Below are positions 7,937 through 15,160 of a stretch of DNA of 64,000 nucleotides, piece by piece. Position 1 is the first letter of the stretch; every line of letters starts with the position of its first letter. A model generated the notes under the pieces. It did not search any database. It had not been told where the DNA came from and was given only the letters and a program-made list of their open reading frames with translations. The translations under genes and the position numbers were made by a program. Origin of the DNA: Ensifer sp. Root278 (GTDB taxonomy: Bacteria; Pseudomonadota; Alphaproteobacteria; Rhizobiales; Rhizobiaceae); assembly GCF_001429285.1 (NCBI RefSeq), contig NZ_LMJJ01000006.1, forward strand, positions 1 to 64,000. Direction: 5' to 3'.

Positions 7937-8908
7937 TCAGCGGACATCGAAGCGCCCGAAGCGGGCCTCGACACGAGACTGCAGGAACTCAAGACCGATC
8001 GACAGAATCCAGTAGATCATCGAGGCGGTGATCAGCATCTCGATGTGCCGGAACTCGGTCTGGCCTTGAGTGCGGGCGAGATACATGATCTCCCAGACGC
8101 CGACGACGGAGACGAGCGAAGAGTCCTTCAGCATGGCGATGAACTGGTTGCCAGTCGGCGGGACGATGACGCGCATCGCCTGCGGCATGATCACCAGCGC
8201 CATTGTCTGGCTCGGGCTAAGGCCGAGTGCGGTCGCCCCTTCCGTCTGGCCGCGCGGGATGCTCTCGATGCCGGCCCGGAAGATCTCTGTCATATAGGCG
8301 CCATAGCAGAGCGACAGCGCCAGGATGCCCGCCGGCACCGCGCCGATGACGTAGCCGACCTGCGGCAGGCCGAGGTAGATGATGTAGATCTGCATCAACA
8401 ACGGCAGACCGCGGAAGAGCGAGGTGTAGAAGGTCGCGAGACCGTAGATCACGCCGTTCTTCGACAGCTTCGCAATTGCCCCGACCAGCGCGATGAGGGT
8501 GGCGATCGCGATCGAGATCACCGAGATATAGAGCGTCGTGACGACGCCCTGGGAGACCAGGTAGCCGATCTTCTTGGCGATGAAGGCGAAGGACAGATCG
8601 AACGAGTAGAAAAACAGCATCAGCAGGACGAAGAGCTCGACCCAGACGCCGATCACCTGTCCGCTACGCGGCAATTGCCGCAAAGCCTTCCAGTTCGCTA
8701 CCGCGATCAGCGCGACCAGCAAGGCACTGACCAACCGTCCGAGCGCTGGATTGGCTTCCAGCCACCCTGCCGAAGTCGGCAGCAGATGCCCGATCCAGGC
8801 AGGGCTGATGCCGAGCCCGTAGATCGCCAGCGTGACGAGCGCCAGCATGAGAAACATGCCGGACCGTCGCGCGACATCCGGATAAGTCAGTATCAGACGA
8901 CCAATCAT
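7937..8908 (-). CDS. Polar amino acid-type ABC transporter permease
   Basis: This 323-residue HisM/HisQ-family permease starts at MIGRLILTY, selected by a GGAGATTTTGAG ribosome site. Two or three N-terminal hydrophobic segments (FLMLALVTLAIYGLG, LVSALLVALIAVANW, LFVLLMLFFYS) precede the usual domain, beginning at a segment that reads QGVVTTLYISVISIAIATL. The EAA-loop region reads GATALGLSPSQTMALVIMPQA. At about 100 residues longer than a standard HisM, it may carry the extra N-terminal helices seen in some opine and glutamine permeases. It is the third gene of the binding protein-oxidase-permease operon, 17 bp after the oxidase. No ATPase gene is present in this operon, so an ATPase from elsewhere must be shared. 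Confidence 0.88.
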   Translation of the reverse strand: MIGRLILTYPDVARRSGMFLMLALVTLAIYGLGISPAWIGHLLPTSAGWLEANPALGRLVSALLVALIAVANWKALRQLPRSGQVIGVWVELFVLLMLFFYSFDLSFAFIAKKIGYLVSQGVVTTLYISVISIAIATLIALVGAIAKLSKNGVIYGLATFYTSLFRGLPLLMQIYIIYLGLPQVGYVIGAVPAGILALSLCYGAYMTEIFRAGIESIPRGQTEGATALGLSPSQTMALVIMPQAMRVIVPPTGNQFIAMLKDSSLVSVVGVWEIMYLARTQGQTEFRHIEMLITASMIYWILSIGLEFLQSRVEARFGRFDVR

Positions 8909-8925
8909 CTCAAAATCTCCGGCGT

Positions 8926-10206
8926 TCAGGCCGCGCGCTCGCGCCACCAGTCCTGTGCCTGCAGTTTCCAGTAGGTGAGTTGAGCAACCGCCAGCCCGGC
9001 ATAGCCGCCGGCCCAGACCAGACCGAACGGCCGGAAGAGCTTGTAGCGGTCGGACTGTTCGAGAATGCCTTCGGCCACCAGCTTGCCGCCGATCGCCGTG
9101 GTGTTGAGCCCGTGGCCGCCAAAGGCGGTGCAATGCCAGACTCCCGGCCGCATCTCGCCGATCTGGGGCATCAGGTGGCGTGCATAGGACATCAGCCCGG
9201 ACCAGGCGAGCTCGGTCTTCAGTTCCTTGAGTTGCGGATAGGTGCCCGTCATCTCGCGCCGCAATTCGGCCGCAAGGGCCGCCGGCGAAGCTGCCCGCGT
9301 GGTGATCCGCCCGCCCCAAAGCAGTCGTTTGCCTCCATCCACCAGCCGGTAATAGTCTCCGGCGCGGCGGTTGTCGCCGATCGCGTCGCGGGTGGCGATG
9401 GCCGAACGGATCAGATCCGGCGCCTCTTCGCTCAGCATCACATAGGTGGCGATCGGCAGGAACGCCCGCTGCAGCCGGCCGTTGAGCGCGCCGGTGTAGC
9501 CACCGGTCGTGAAGACGACCTGGCGTGCCTTGACGCGGCCGCGGGCGGTCGACACCGTCTTCTCGGCCCCATCGAGCGTGCTCGCCGTTGCCGCCGAGCC
9601 CTCGTAGATCTGCCCACCCAGCCGCTCGATCTCTTCTGCCACCGCACGAAGGTAGTTGAGCGGGTGCATGTGGAAGGCCTTGGGGTCGCGCAGACCCTGG
9701 AAATAGCGCTTCGACTTCAGCACCGCGCGAATGTGCTCGGTGTCGAAGTATTCCAATTCGTACCCGTAGTTTTGGCGCATCGCGTCGGCATGTGCCTTCA
9801 AACTGCCGTCGTCGTCGTAGCGCAGCACGCTGGTGATGCCGGGCTGCGCTTGCGCGCTCTCGATCTTCAGCGCCGCGATCGTATCCCGAACGAAATCCAC
9901 GCCTTCGATCGACAGGCGGTGGATCTGCCGTGCACCTTCGGCACCGGCCAGTCGAGCAATATTCTCGCCACCGGTCGCAAAACCGGGGCTGACGAAGCCG
10001 CCATTTCGACCGGAAGCCCCGAAGCCGACACTCTCGGCCTCGAGCACCACAACCGACTGCCCGGCGCGTGCAAGCTGAAGCGCCGTTGTCAGACCAGCAA
10101 GCCCACCGCCGACAACGACCGTGTCACATTCGATGGTTTCCGAAAGCACTGGTCTGACCTTCCGGTCGACCATCGTGTTTTTGTAGTAGGTATCGGGATA
10201 GGACAT
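8926..10206 (-). CDS. FAD-dependent oxidoreductase (DAO family), amadoriase or PuuB-like
   Basis: This 426-residue flavoenzyme begins MSYPDTYYKNTM, like PuuB and related gamma-glutamylputrescine oxidases. The FAD fold VVVGGGLAGLTTALQLARAG is at about residues 31-50, then GFGASGRNGGFVSPGF, and the C-terminal flavin loop reads FGGHGLNTTAIGG. The family oxidises secondary amines, including N-substituted amino acids. It is encoded between a binding protein and a permease and shares an operator type with a fructosamine deglycase and kinase, so it may be an amadoriase-like oxidase giving glucosone and a free amino acid. That would be a second, non-phosphorylating route beside the kinase/deglycase pair. 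The substrate is inferred. An imperfect hairpin (10239-10264) lies just upstream. Confidence 0.82.
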   Translation of the reverse strand: MSYPDTYYKNTMVDRKVRPVLSETIECDTVVVGGGLAGLTTALQLARAGQSVVVLEAESVGFGASGRNGGFVSPGFATGGENIARLAGAEGARQIHRLSIEGVDFVRDTIAALKIESAQAQPGITSVLRYDDDGSLKAHADAMRQNYGYELEYFDTEHIRAVLKSKRYFQGLRDPKAFHMHPLNYLRAVAEEIERLGGQIYEGSAATASTLDGAEKTVSTARGRVKARQVVFTTGGYTGALNGRLQRAFLPIATYVMLSEEAPDLIRSAIATRDAIGDNRRAGDYYRLVDGGKRLLWGGRITTRAASPAALAAELRREMTGTYPQLKELKTELAWSGLMSYARHLMPQIGEMRPGVWHCTAFGGHGLNTTAIGGKLVAEGILEQSDRYKLFRPFGLVWAGGYAGLAVAQLTYWKLQAQDWWRERAA

Positions 10207-10238
10207 GTTCTCTCGCCCTGCAGACAGCGAATAAGGGT

Positions 10239-10264
10239 TGCGGGCGGCATGAACTGCCGCCGCA
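10239..10264 (-). other. Intercistronic hairpin after a binding-protein gene
   Basis: TGCGGGCGGCA pairs with TGCCGCCGCA across a TGAAC loop with one bulged G. It lies between the stop of the binding-protein gene (10279) and the oxidase start (10206). A hairpin here could protect the upstream part of the mRNA and raise binding-protein yield over the downstream genes. Confidence 0.5.
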
Positions 10265-10278
10265 CAGACTTGTCCAAC

Positions 10279-11106
10279 TCAGTCGGCGCTGTAGTCCTTG
10301 CCGTACCACTTGGTGGTAAAGCTCGCGAGCGTGCCGTCTTTCTTCATCTCGTCGATGAGATCGCCGATCTTCTTCGTCCACTCGGGGTCGGTCTTTTCCG
10401 CGATCACGACGAGCGGCTCCTTGAACGCGTACTCCCCCTCAAGGACCTTGAGCGGATAACCGTTCTTGATGGCGTTCAGCGCGGTCTGTTCCGGCGCGAT
10501 GACCGCATCAAGGCGCACGCCATTGCCGAGGCGCAGGTCGTCGAAGGGAAGCATGGAGTCGGCAAAGGTGCGGATTTCGCCCGGCTCCAGCTTGTATTCG
10601 ATCGGCGGAAGCCCCGGCGCGTCGATTTCCAACTGCCGGCGAATGAAATCTTCCGATGTCGTGGCCGTTTCAACGCCGACGACCTTGCCGTTCAGGTCGG
10701 TGACAGACTTCGCCTCACTGTCCTTGTGCAACACATAGACATAGGGGCTGTAGTAATAGATGCCGGCAAAGTCGATGACCTGGGCGCGTGCCTTGGTGGG
10801 GGTGACGGAGCCGACGCCGACGTCATAACGTCCCTGCCAGCGGCCGCCGGTCAAGGTCGCCCAGTCCGGCGTCTCGAAGCTGACCTCGACGCCAAGGCGC
10901 TTGCCGATCTCGCGGGAGACATCGATGTCGAAGCCGACCAGCTGGTTACTGTCGTCGAGATAGCTCTGCGGTGGCCACCCGCTATTGGTGGCGACCACCA
11001 TGGCCTTCTTGCTCATGACACGGTCGAGCGTCTCGCCTGCCTGCGCGGCGGTGGCAAGCGCCAGCGCGGCAGCGCCGACGGCGAGCTGTAGAACCAGTTT
11101 CCTCAC
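10279..11106 (-). CDS. Amino acid-type ABC transporter substrate-binding protein
   Basis: This is a 275-residue periplasmic binding protein of solute-binding family 3. A signal peptide covers about residues 1-22 (VRKLVLQLAVGAAALALATAAQA, with the initiator GTG read as Met). The mature part has FDIDVSREIGKRLGVEVSF and DVGVGSVTPTKARAQVIDFAGIYYYSPY, the two signature regions of the family. The start is GTG at 11106 behind AGGAGGAATGC; an ATG inside that spacer is out of frame. It is the first gene of the operon with the flavin oxidase and permease, and a GntR operator copy lies 48 bp upstream. The likely ligand is a fructosyl amino acid, inferred from the cluster. Confidence 0.88.
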   Translation of the reverse strand: MRKLVLQLAVGAAALALATAAQAGETLDRVMSKKAMVVATNSGWPPQSYLDDSNQLVGFDIDVSREIGKRLGVEVSFETPDWATLTGGRWQGRYDVGVGSVTPTKARAQVIDFAGIYYYSPYVYVLHKDSEAKSVTDLNGKVVGVETATTSEDFIRRQLEIDAPGLPPIEYKLEPGEIRTFADSMLPFDDLRLGNGVRLDAVIAPEQTALNAIKNGYPLKVLEGEYAFKEPLVVIAEKTDPEWTKKIGDLIDEMKKDGTLASFTTKWYGKDYSAD

Positions 11107-11529
11107 GCATTCCTCCTGTTTGAACGTCAGCAATGGGTTCCCGTTTATGTAAGATGTCTGACAACATAAGTTAGAAAAGATCGATAAAGACGAGTCAAGG
11201 GCGGAAGCGCATCCGCTCCATGAAACGAAGTGATGGGACCATGTGTCTTCGTGATGAATGAGCCAATTAAGCACGCTCCTGCACCGAAGCGCCTTCATAC
11301 CGGCAAGAGGCACCGGGGCATCCCCGGCTCCGACTTCGGACAAGTACAGGACAACGCGGCAGTCCGGCGCGCGAACTCAAAGGCGCAGTTCCCGGACTGA
11401 CGCCCGGGCCTATCGTGGGTCGCAGCATCCTGAGGCTGATTTAGAGTGTAGCGTTGAACCCATGAACCTCGCCACACCGATTGAAGCCATCGGCGAAACC
11501 TGACAGGAATACGTCCGGGAGGACGGTTC
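11107..11529. promoter_or_regulatory. 423-bp intergenic region with GntR operator 3
   Basis: Near the left end, 11154-11164 reads ATGTCTGACAA, one base from the perfect operator at 5722, and a wider ATGT...ACAT frame reaches 11167. It lies in the promoter area of the minus-strand binding-protein operon. The remaining roughly 350 bp up to the YCII gene hold no open frame with a credible ribosome site and no clear structure; nothing else is called there. Confidence 0.55.
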
Positions 11530-11907
11530 ATGTATTATGCGATCTTGGCTTATCACACGGCAGGCGTCGTCGAATCCTGGAGCGAGGAGGAGGATGCGGC
11601 CCTGATGTCCGATCTACTCCAGGTGCATGATCGCTTCGTTCAGCAGAAATCATTCGGACCGGCCGCGCGGCTCGGCCCCGCTGAGGCAGGGGTGACGCTG
11701 AGGGGCAAGGGCGAAGGCATCGTCACGGACGGCCCCTTCGCTGAAACCAAAGAGCATCTCCTTGGCCTCTACGTCGTGGACTTTCCGACGCTCGACGCAG
11801 CAATCGCAGCGGCACGCGACCTGCGGCGCAGCAATCCCACCGCGATCTACGAGATCCGACCGATCGCGCTCTATGTTCCGGGGGCGACCTTGGAGCCTGG
11901 ACCGTAG
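11530..11907 (+). CDS. YCII/DGPF-domain protein
   Basis: This 125-residue protein has a ferredoxin-like YCII fold. The diagnostic motif is VTDGPFAETKE (about residues 64-74), followed by GLYVVDFPTLDAAIAAARDL. A strong GGGAGGA ribosome site precedes the ATG. Proteins with the DGPF motif are often encoded next to an extracytoplasmic-function sigma factor (the group usually called ECF42), but no sigma factor is present here. The biochemical role of DGPF proteins is not established, so no function is assigned. It stands alone between the fructosamine and phosphonate clusters. Confidence 0.85.
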   Translation: MYYAILAYHTAGVVESWSEEEDAALMSDLLQVHDRFVQQKSFGPAARLGPAEAGVTLRGKGEGIVTDGPFAETKEHLLGLYVVDFPTLDAAIAAARDLRRSNPTAIYEIRPIALYVPGATLEPGP

Positions 11908-12066
11908 AGCCAGGAATCGCACGGCGGTACTGTGCAAGGACGCGATCAGGCGACCGCCCTCGATCCAGCCGAATCTCAAGCTGCAATCGTGCGGGAGGTG
12001 GCCAATCGGGCACCCACCGGCGCGATGTCCTTCACTTTTGATTAACCCAGCCCGCGCGGGTGTGAA

Positions 12067-12106
12067 CTGTAACAGAACTTACAACAAACTGACATTTCGC
12101 TTTCAT
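12067..12106 (+). promoter_or_regulatory. Tandem Pho box upstream of phnC
   Basis: Four 7-bp direct repeats recur exactly every 11 bp: CTGTAAC (12067), CTTACAA (12078), CTGACAT (12089) and CTTTCAT (12100). The best pair, CTGACATTTCGCTTTCAT at 12089-12106, matches the two-half-site PhoB box of rhizobia. It lies 63 bp before the phnC start, as expected for activation of the phosphonate operon under phosphate limitation. Confidence 0.8.
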
Positions 12107-12169
12107 GAAGCGCCGATATGGCAGGTGTCATACCGATGACCGGTCTCCCCGAAAGAGGACCTGCTAGAA

Positions 12170-13012
12170 ATGTTTCAGTTGAAGAGTGTAACCCGCCAGT
12201 TCGGCAAGAAGACAGCCGTAAGTTCGGTTACCTTCGACATCCCCCAGGGTCAGATGGTCGGCGTGATCGGCCGCTCGGGTGCAGGCAAGTCGACGCTGCT
12301 GCGCATGATCAATCGCCTCGTCGACCTGTCTTCGGGCTCGATCGTCTATGACGGCGCGGAAGTGTCGTCACTTCGCGGCGCTGCACTGCGCAACTGGCAG
12401 CGCGACTGTGCCATGATCTTTCAGCAGTTCAACCTGGTGCCGCGCCTCGACGTACTCACCAACGTTTTGCTCGGTCGCCTCAATCACCGCTCGACGGTGC
12501 TCAGCATCCTCAACATGTTCACCCGCGAAGAACGCATCATGGCGATCGGCGCGCTCGAGCGCCTCGGCATCGAACAGACCGCACTTCAGCCCGCAGGCAC
12601 GCTCTCCGGCGGCCAGCAGCAGCGCGTCGCGATCGCCCGCGCGCTGATGCAACAGCCGAAGGTTCTGCTCGCCGACGAGCCGATCGCCTCGCTCGACCCG
12701 CTGAACGCCAAAATCGTCATGGACGCACTGCGCGACATCAACGAACGCGACGGCATCACGGTCATCACCAATCTCCACACCCTCGATACCGCGCGCAACT
12801 ATTGCGAACGCATCATCGGCATGGCGCATGGCCGCGTCGTCTTCGACGGCCAGCCCAAGGATCTGACGGCGGCAGCGGTTGCCGAGATCTACGGCGCCGA
12901 CACGGGCATCGAGGAGTCGATGACCTCCACCAGCATCAACATTCCGGCGGCCGAACCGCAGGAAGAAACGGCATCGGCCGGCCTCAAGCCGCTGGCACTG
13001 GCCGGCATCTGA
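12170..13012 (+). CDS. phnC: Phosphonate ABC transporter ATP-binding protein
   Basis: This 280-residue ABC ATPase of the PhnC type has Walker [10 protein letters not shown] at residues 34-42, a Q-loop in [16 protein letters not shown], signature LSGGQQQR, Walker [13 protein letters not shown] and the switch segment [12 protein letters not shown]. The PhnC-specific stretch [23 protein letters not shown] is present. A C-terminal tail of about 30 residues ([18 protein letters not shown]) exceeds the normal end and looks disordered. It is the first gene of an operon running to phnN behind a Pho box. In S. meliloti the equivalent system is called PhoCDET and imports both phosphate and phosphonates, so broad specificity is likely here too. 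Confidence 0.95.
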   Translation: MFQLKSVTRQFGKKTAVSSVTFDIPQGQMVGVIGRSGAGKSTLLRMINRLVDLSSGSIVYDGAEVSSLRGAALRNWQRDCAMIFQQFNLVPRLDVLTNVLLGRLNHRSTVLSILNMFTREERIMAIGALERLGIEQTALQPAGTLSGGQQQRVAIARALMQQPKVLLADEPIASLDPLNAKIVMDALRDINERDGITVITNLHTLDTARNYCERIIGMAHGRVVFDGQPKDLTAAAVAEIYGADTGIEESMTSTSINIPAAEPQEETASAGLKPLALAGI

Positions 13013-13098
13013 CGCCCGCCAGGATCGAAAGCCCGCGTCAAGGGCACCTCTTTGAAACCGAATAGGATCCGGTCAAGCCGGACACACGGGAGAACCTT

Positions 13099-14004
13099 AT
13101 GCTGAAGAAAGCTCTTCTGGGCGCCGTCGCGCTCCTCGCCCTCGTCGGCCACGCCCAGGCTGAAGACCTCAAGGAATTCCGCATCGGCATTCTCGGCGGC
13201 GAAAACGAAGCCGACCGCCTGCGCAACTTCCAGTGCCTCGTCGACAAGCTGCCGGCTGCCATCGGCGTCGAGAAGGTCTCGCTGTTCCCGGCCGCCGACT
13301 ATGACGGCGTTATCCAGGGCCTGCTCGGTGGCACGCTCGACTACGCCGAGCTCGGCGCTTCCGGCTATGCCAAGATCTACCTCGCCAAGGCTGATGCCGT
13401 CGAGCCGATCCTGACGACCGTTCAGACCGACGGTTCGACCGGCTACCACTCGATCATGGTTGCCCGCAAGGATTCCGGCATCACCAAGCTCGAAGACCTG
13501 AAGGGCAAGAAGCTCGGCTTCGCCGATCCGGACTCGACCTCGGGCTACCTCGTCCCGCTCGTCACCCTGCCGGAAGCGATCGGCGCGCCGGTCAAGGAAT
13601 TCTTCGGTGAAACCGGCTTCGGCGGCGGTCACGAAAACCTCGTTCTCGAAGTCGTCAAGGGCACCTTCGATGCCGGCACGACCTTCGGCTCGGGCGTCGG
13701 CGAATTCAAGGACGGCTACACCTCGGGCAACCTGAAGAAGATGGTCGACAAGGGCATCCTCGACATGAACGATCTCGTCGAGCTCTGGAAGTCGCCGCTG
13801 ATCCCGAACGGCCCGATCGTCGTGCGCACCTCGATGAACGACGACATGAAGGTGAAGTTCAAGCAGTTCATGGTCGACCTGCCGAAGACCGACGCTGCCT
13901 GCTTCTCCGCCATCCAGGGCGGTGACTTCACCGGCTACACCGAAGTCAACTCCGATTTCTACAAGCCGATCATCGACGCCCGCAAGGCAACGATCGGCGG
14001 CTGA
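13099..14004 (+). CDS. phnD: Phosphonate ABC transporter substrate-binding protein
   Basis: This 301-residue periplasmic binding protein has a signal peptide of about 21 residues ending AQA before EDLKEFRIGILGGENEADR. The PhnD fold is clear: LGGTLDYAELGASGYAKIYL, and the anion-binding segment DPDSTSGYLVPL, where Ser and Thr contact the phosphonate group. It follows phnC by 86 bp, and a perfect 11-bp hairpin separates it from phnE, which may favour its mRNA. Its role is capture of phosphonates, and probably phosphate or phosphite, in the periplasm. Confidence 0.95.
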   Translation: MLKKALLGAVALLALVGHAQAEDLKEFRIGILGGENEADRLRNFQCLVDKLPAAIGVEKVSLFPAADYDGVIQGLLGGTLDYAELGASGYAKIYLAKADAVEPILTTVQTDGSTGYHSIMVARKDSGITKLEDLKGKKLGFADPDSTSGYLVPLVTLPEAIGAPVKEFFGETGFGGGHENLVLEVVKGTFDAGTTFGSGVGEFKDGYTSGNLKKMVDKGILDMNDLVELWKSPLIPNGPIVVRTSMNDDMKVKFKQFMVDLPKTDAACFSAIQGGDFTGYTEVNSDFYKPIIDARKATIGG

Positions 14005-14022
14005 TAGACCGCATCTTCCAGG

Positions 14023-14050
14023 AACGCTGGCCGCCCAAACGGCCAGCGTT
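14023..14050 (+). other. Intercistronic hairpin between phnD and phnE
   Basis: AACGCTGGCCG (14023-14033) and CGGCCAGCGTT (14040-14050) form a perfect 11-bp stem with a 6-base loop. No T run follows, so it is better read as an mRNA-stabilising or partial-termination hairpin than as a full terminator. Confidence 0.6.
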
Positions 14051-14188
14051 TCACTGTTTGAAGGGGTGCTGCTCGACACCAGCCCTTCAACCATACCCTA
14101 CCGCTTTGTTTTCACGCATTTCCTGACGGAAAGCCGCTTCGTGCTTTTCCTTGAAATGCCATAGAGGCCGGCGCGAGCCGGAACGGTC

Positions 14189-15151
14189 ATGGCAACTTCC
14201 CTGCTCCCGCGGAATCTGAGCGACAACGGCGCCGTCATCGAGCGCCATTGGCAGGAACTGAGTTCCCGCCGCCGGCTTTACTCCTGGCTCGGCTTCGGAA
14301 TCCTCTTCCTGGCGCTCTCGGGCTCGCTCTGGTTCGCCAACGATTCCAACGCCGGCAAGTTCTTTGATCGCCTGCCGCATTTCTTCGACTTCGTCGGCGA
14401 TCTCGCACCACGTGATGGGCTGGAGATCTTCCGTGCCATGTTCGACCTGCCCTCGCCCTATGACGACGGCAGCTTCAAATACAACTACCCGGACGGCCGG
14501 CTGTACCTGACCGATGGCTTCTATATCCCCGAATACGTGCACAAGATGCTGGAGACCGTGAACATCGCGATCTTCTCGACGATCATCGGCACGGCACTCG
14601 GTTTCGTGCTCTGCTTCTTCGCAGCGCGCAACCTGATGCCCAATCCCTGGATCCGCGGTACCGTTCGCCGGATCATGGAGATCCTGCGCGCCTTTCCGGA
14701 AGTGGTGATTGCCGGCTTCTTCCTCGCCATCCTCTCGCTCGGCCCCATTCCCGCGATCGCCGCGGTCTCGATCCACACGGTCGGTGCGCTCGGCAAGCTT
14801 TTCTACGAAGTGGTCGAAAACGCGGACATGAAGCCGGATGAGGGCCTGCGTGCCGCGGGCGGCAACTGGATCGAGCGCGTCTGGTTCGGCATGGTGCCGC
14901 AGGTGCTGCCCAACTTCACCAGCTACTTCCTGCTGCGCCTCGAAATCAACGTGCGCGCCTCGACCATCATCGGCGCCGTTGGTGGCGGCGGCATCGGCGA
15001 GCTGCTGCGCCTTTCGATCGGCCAGGGCCACCAGGCGAAAACGCTTGCGATCGTCATCCTGCTGTTCGCGACCATTTTCGCCGTCGACCAGTTTTCCGCC
15101 TGGCTTCGCCGTCGCCTCGTCGGCGAACAGGCCTTCCAGCTTGCCCAGTAG
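14189..15151 (+). CDS. phnE: Phosphonate ABC transporter permease, PhnE subunit 1
   Basis: This 320-residue inner-membrane permease has an N-terminal helix near residues 31-50 (LYSWLGFGILFLALSGSLWF), a periplasmic stretch, and the PhnE transmembrane core beginning at VHKMLETVNIAIFSTIIGTA. The coupling loop reads AAGGNWIERVWFGMVPQVLP, and INVRASTIIGAVGGGGIGELL is typical of PhnE. The intergenic gap from phnD is 184 bp and contains a hairpin. A second, longer PhnE follows after 9 bp, so the channel is probably a heterodimer, as in the rhizobial PhoE/PhoT pair. Confidence 0.94.
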   Translation: MATSLLPRNLSDNGAVIERHWQELSSRRRLYSWLGFGILFLALSGSLWFANDSNAGKFFDRLPHFFDFVGDLAPRDGLEIFRAMFDLPSPYDDGSFKYNYPDGRLYLTDGFYIPEYVHKMLETVNIAIFSTIIGTALGFVLCFFAARNLMPNPWIRGTVRRIMEILRAFPEVVIAGFFLAILSLGPIPAIAAVSIHTVGALGKLFYEVVENADMKPDEGLRAAGGNWIERVWFGMVPQVLPNFTSYFLLRLEINVRASTIIGAVGGGGIGELLRLSIGQGHQAKTLAIVILLFATIFAVDQFSAWLRRRLVGEQAFQLAQ

Positions 15152-15160
15152 GTGCGCGCT

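Noticed and set aside
8909-9319. N-terminal extension of the permease frame to 9319
   Set aside because: The added 137 residues overlap the oxidase gene and are not membrane-like; the start at 8908 has a good ribosome site.
8980-11091. 703-codon open frame on the plus strand opposite the oxidase and binding-protein genes
   Set aside because: Shadow of high-GC codon bias. It lies antisense to two well-recognised genes and has no domain or credible ribosome site.
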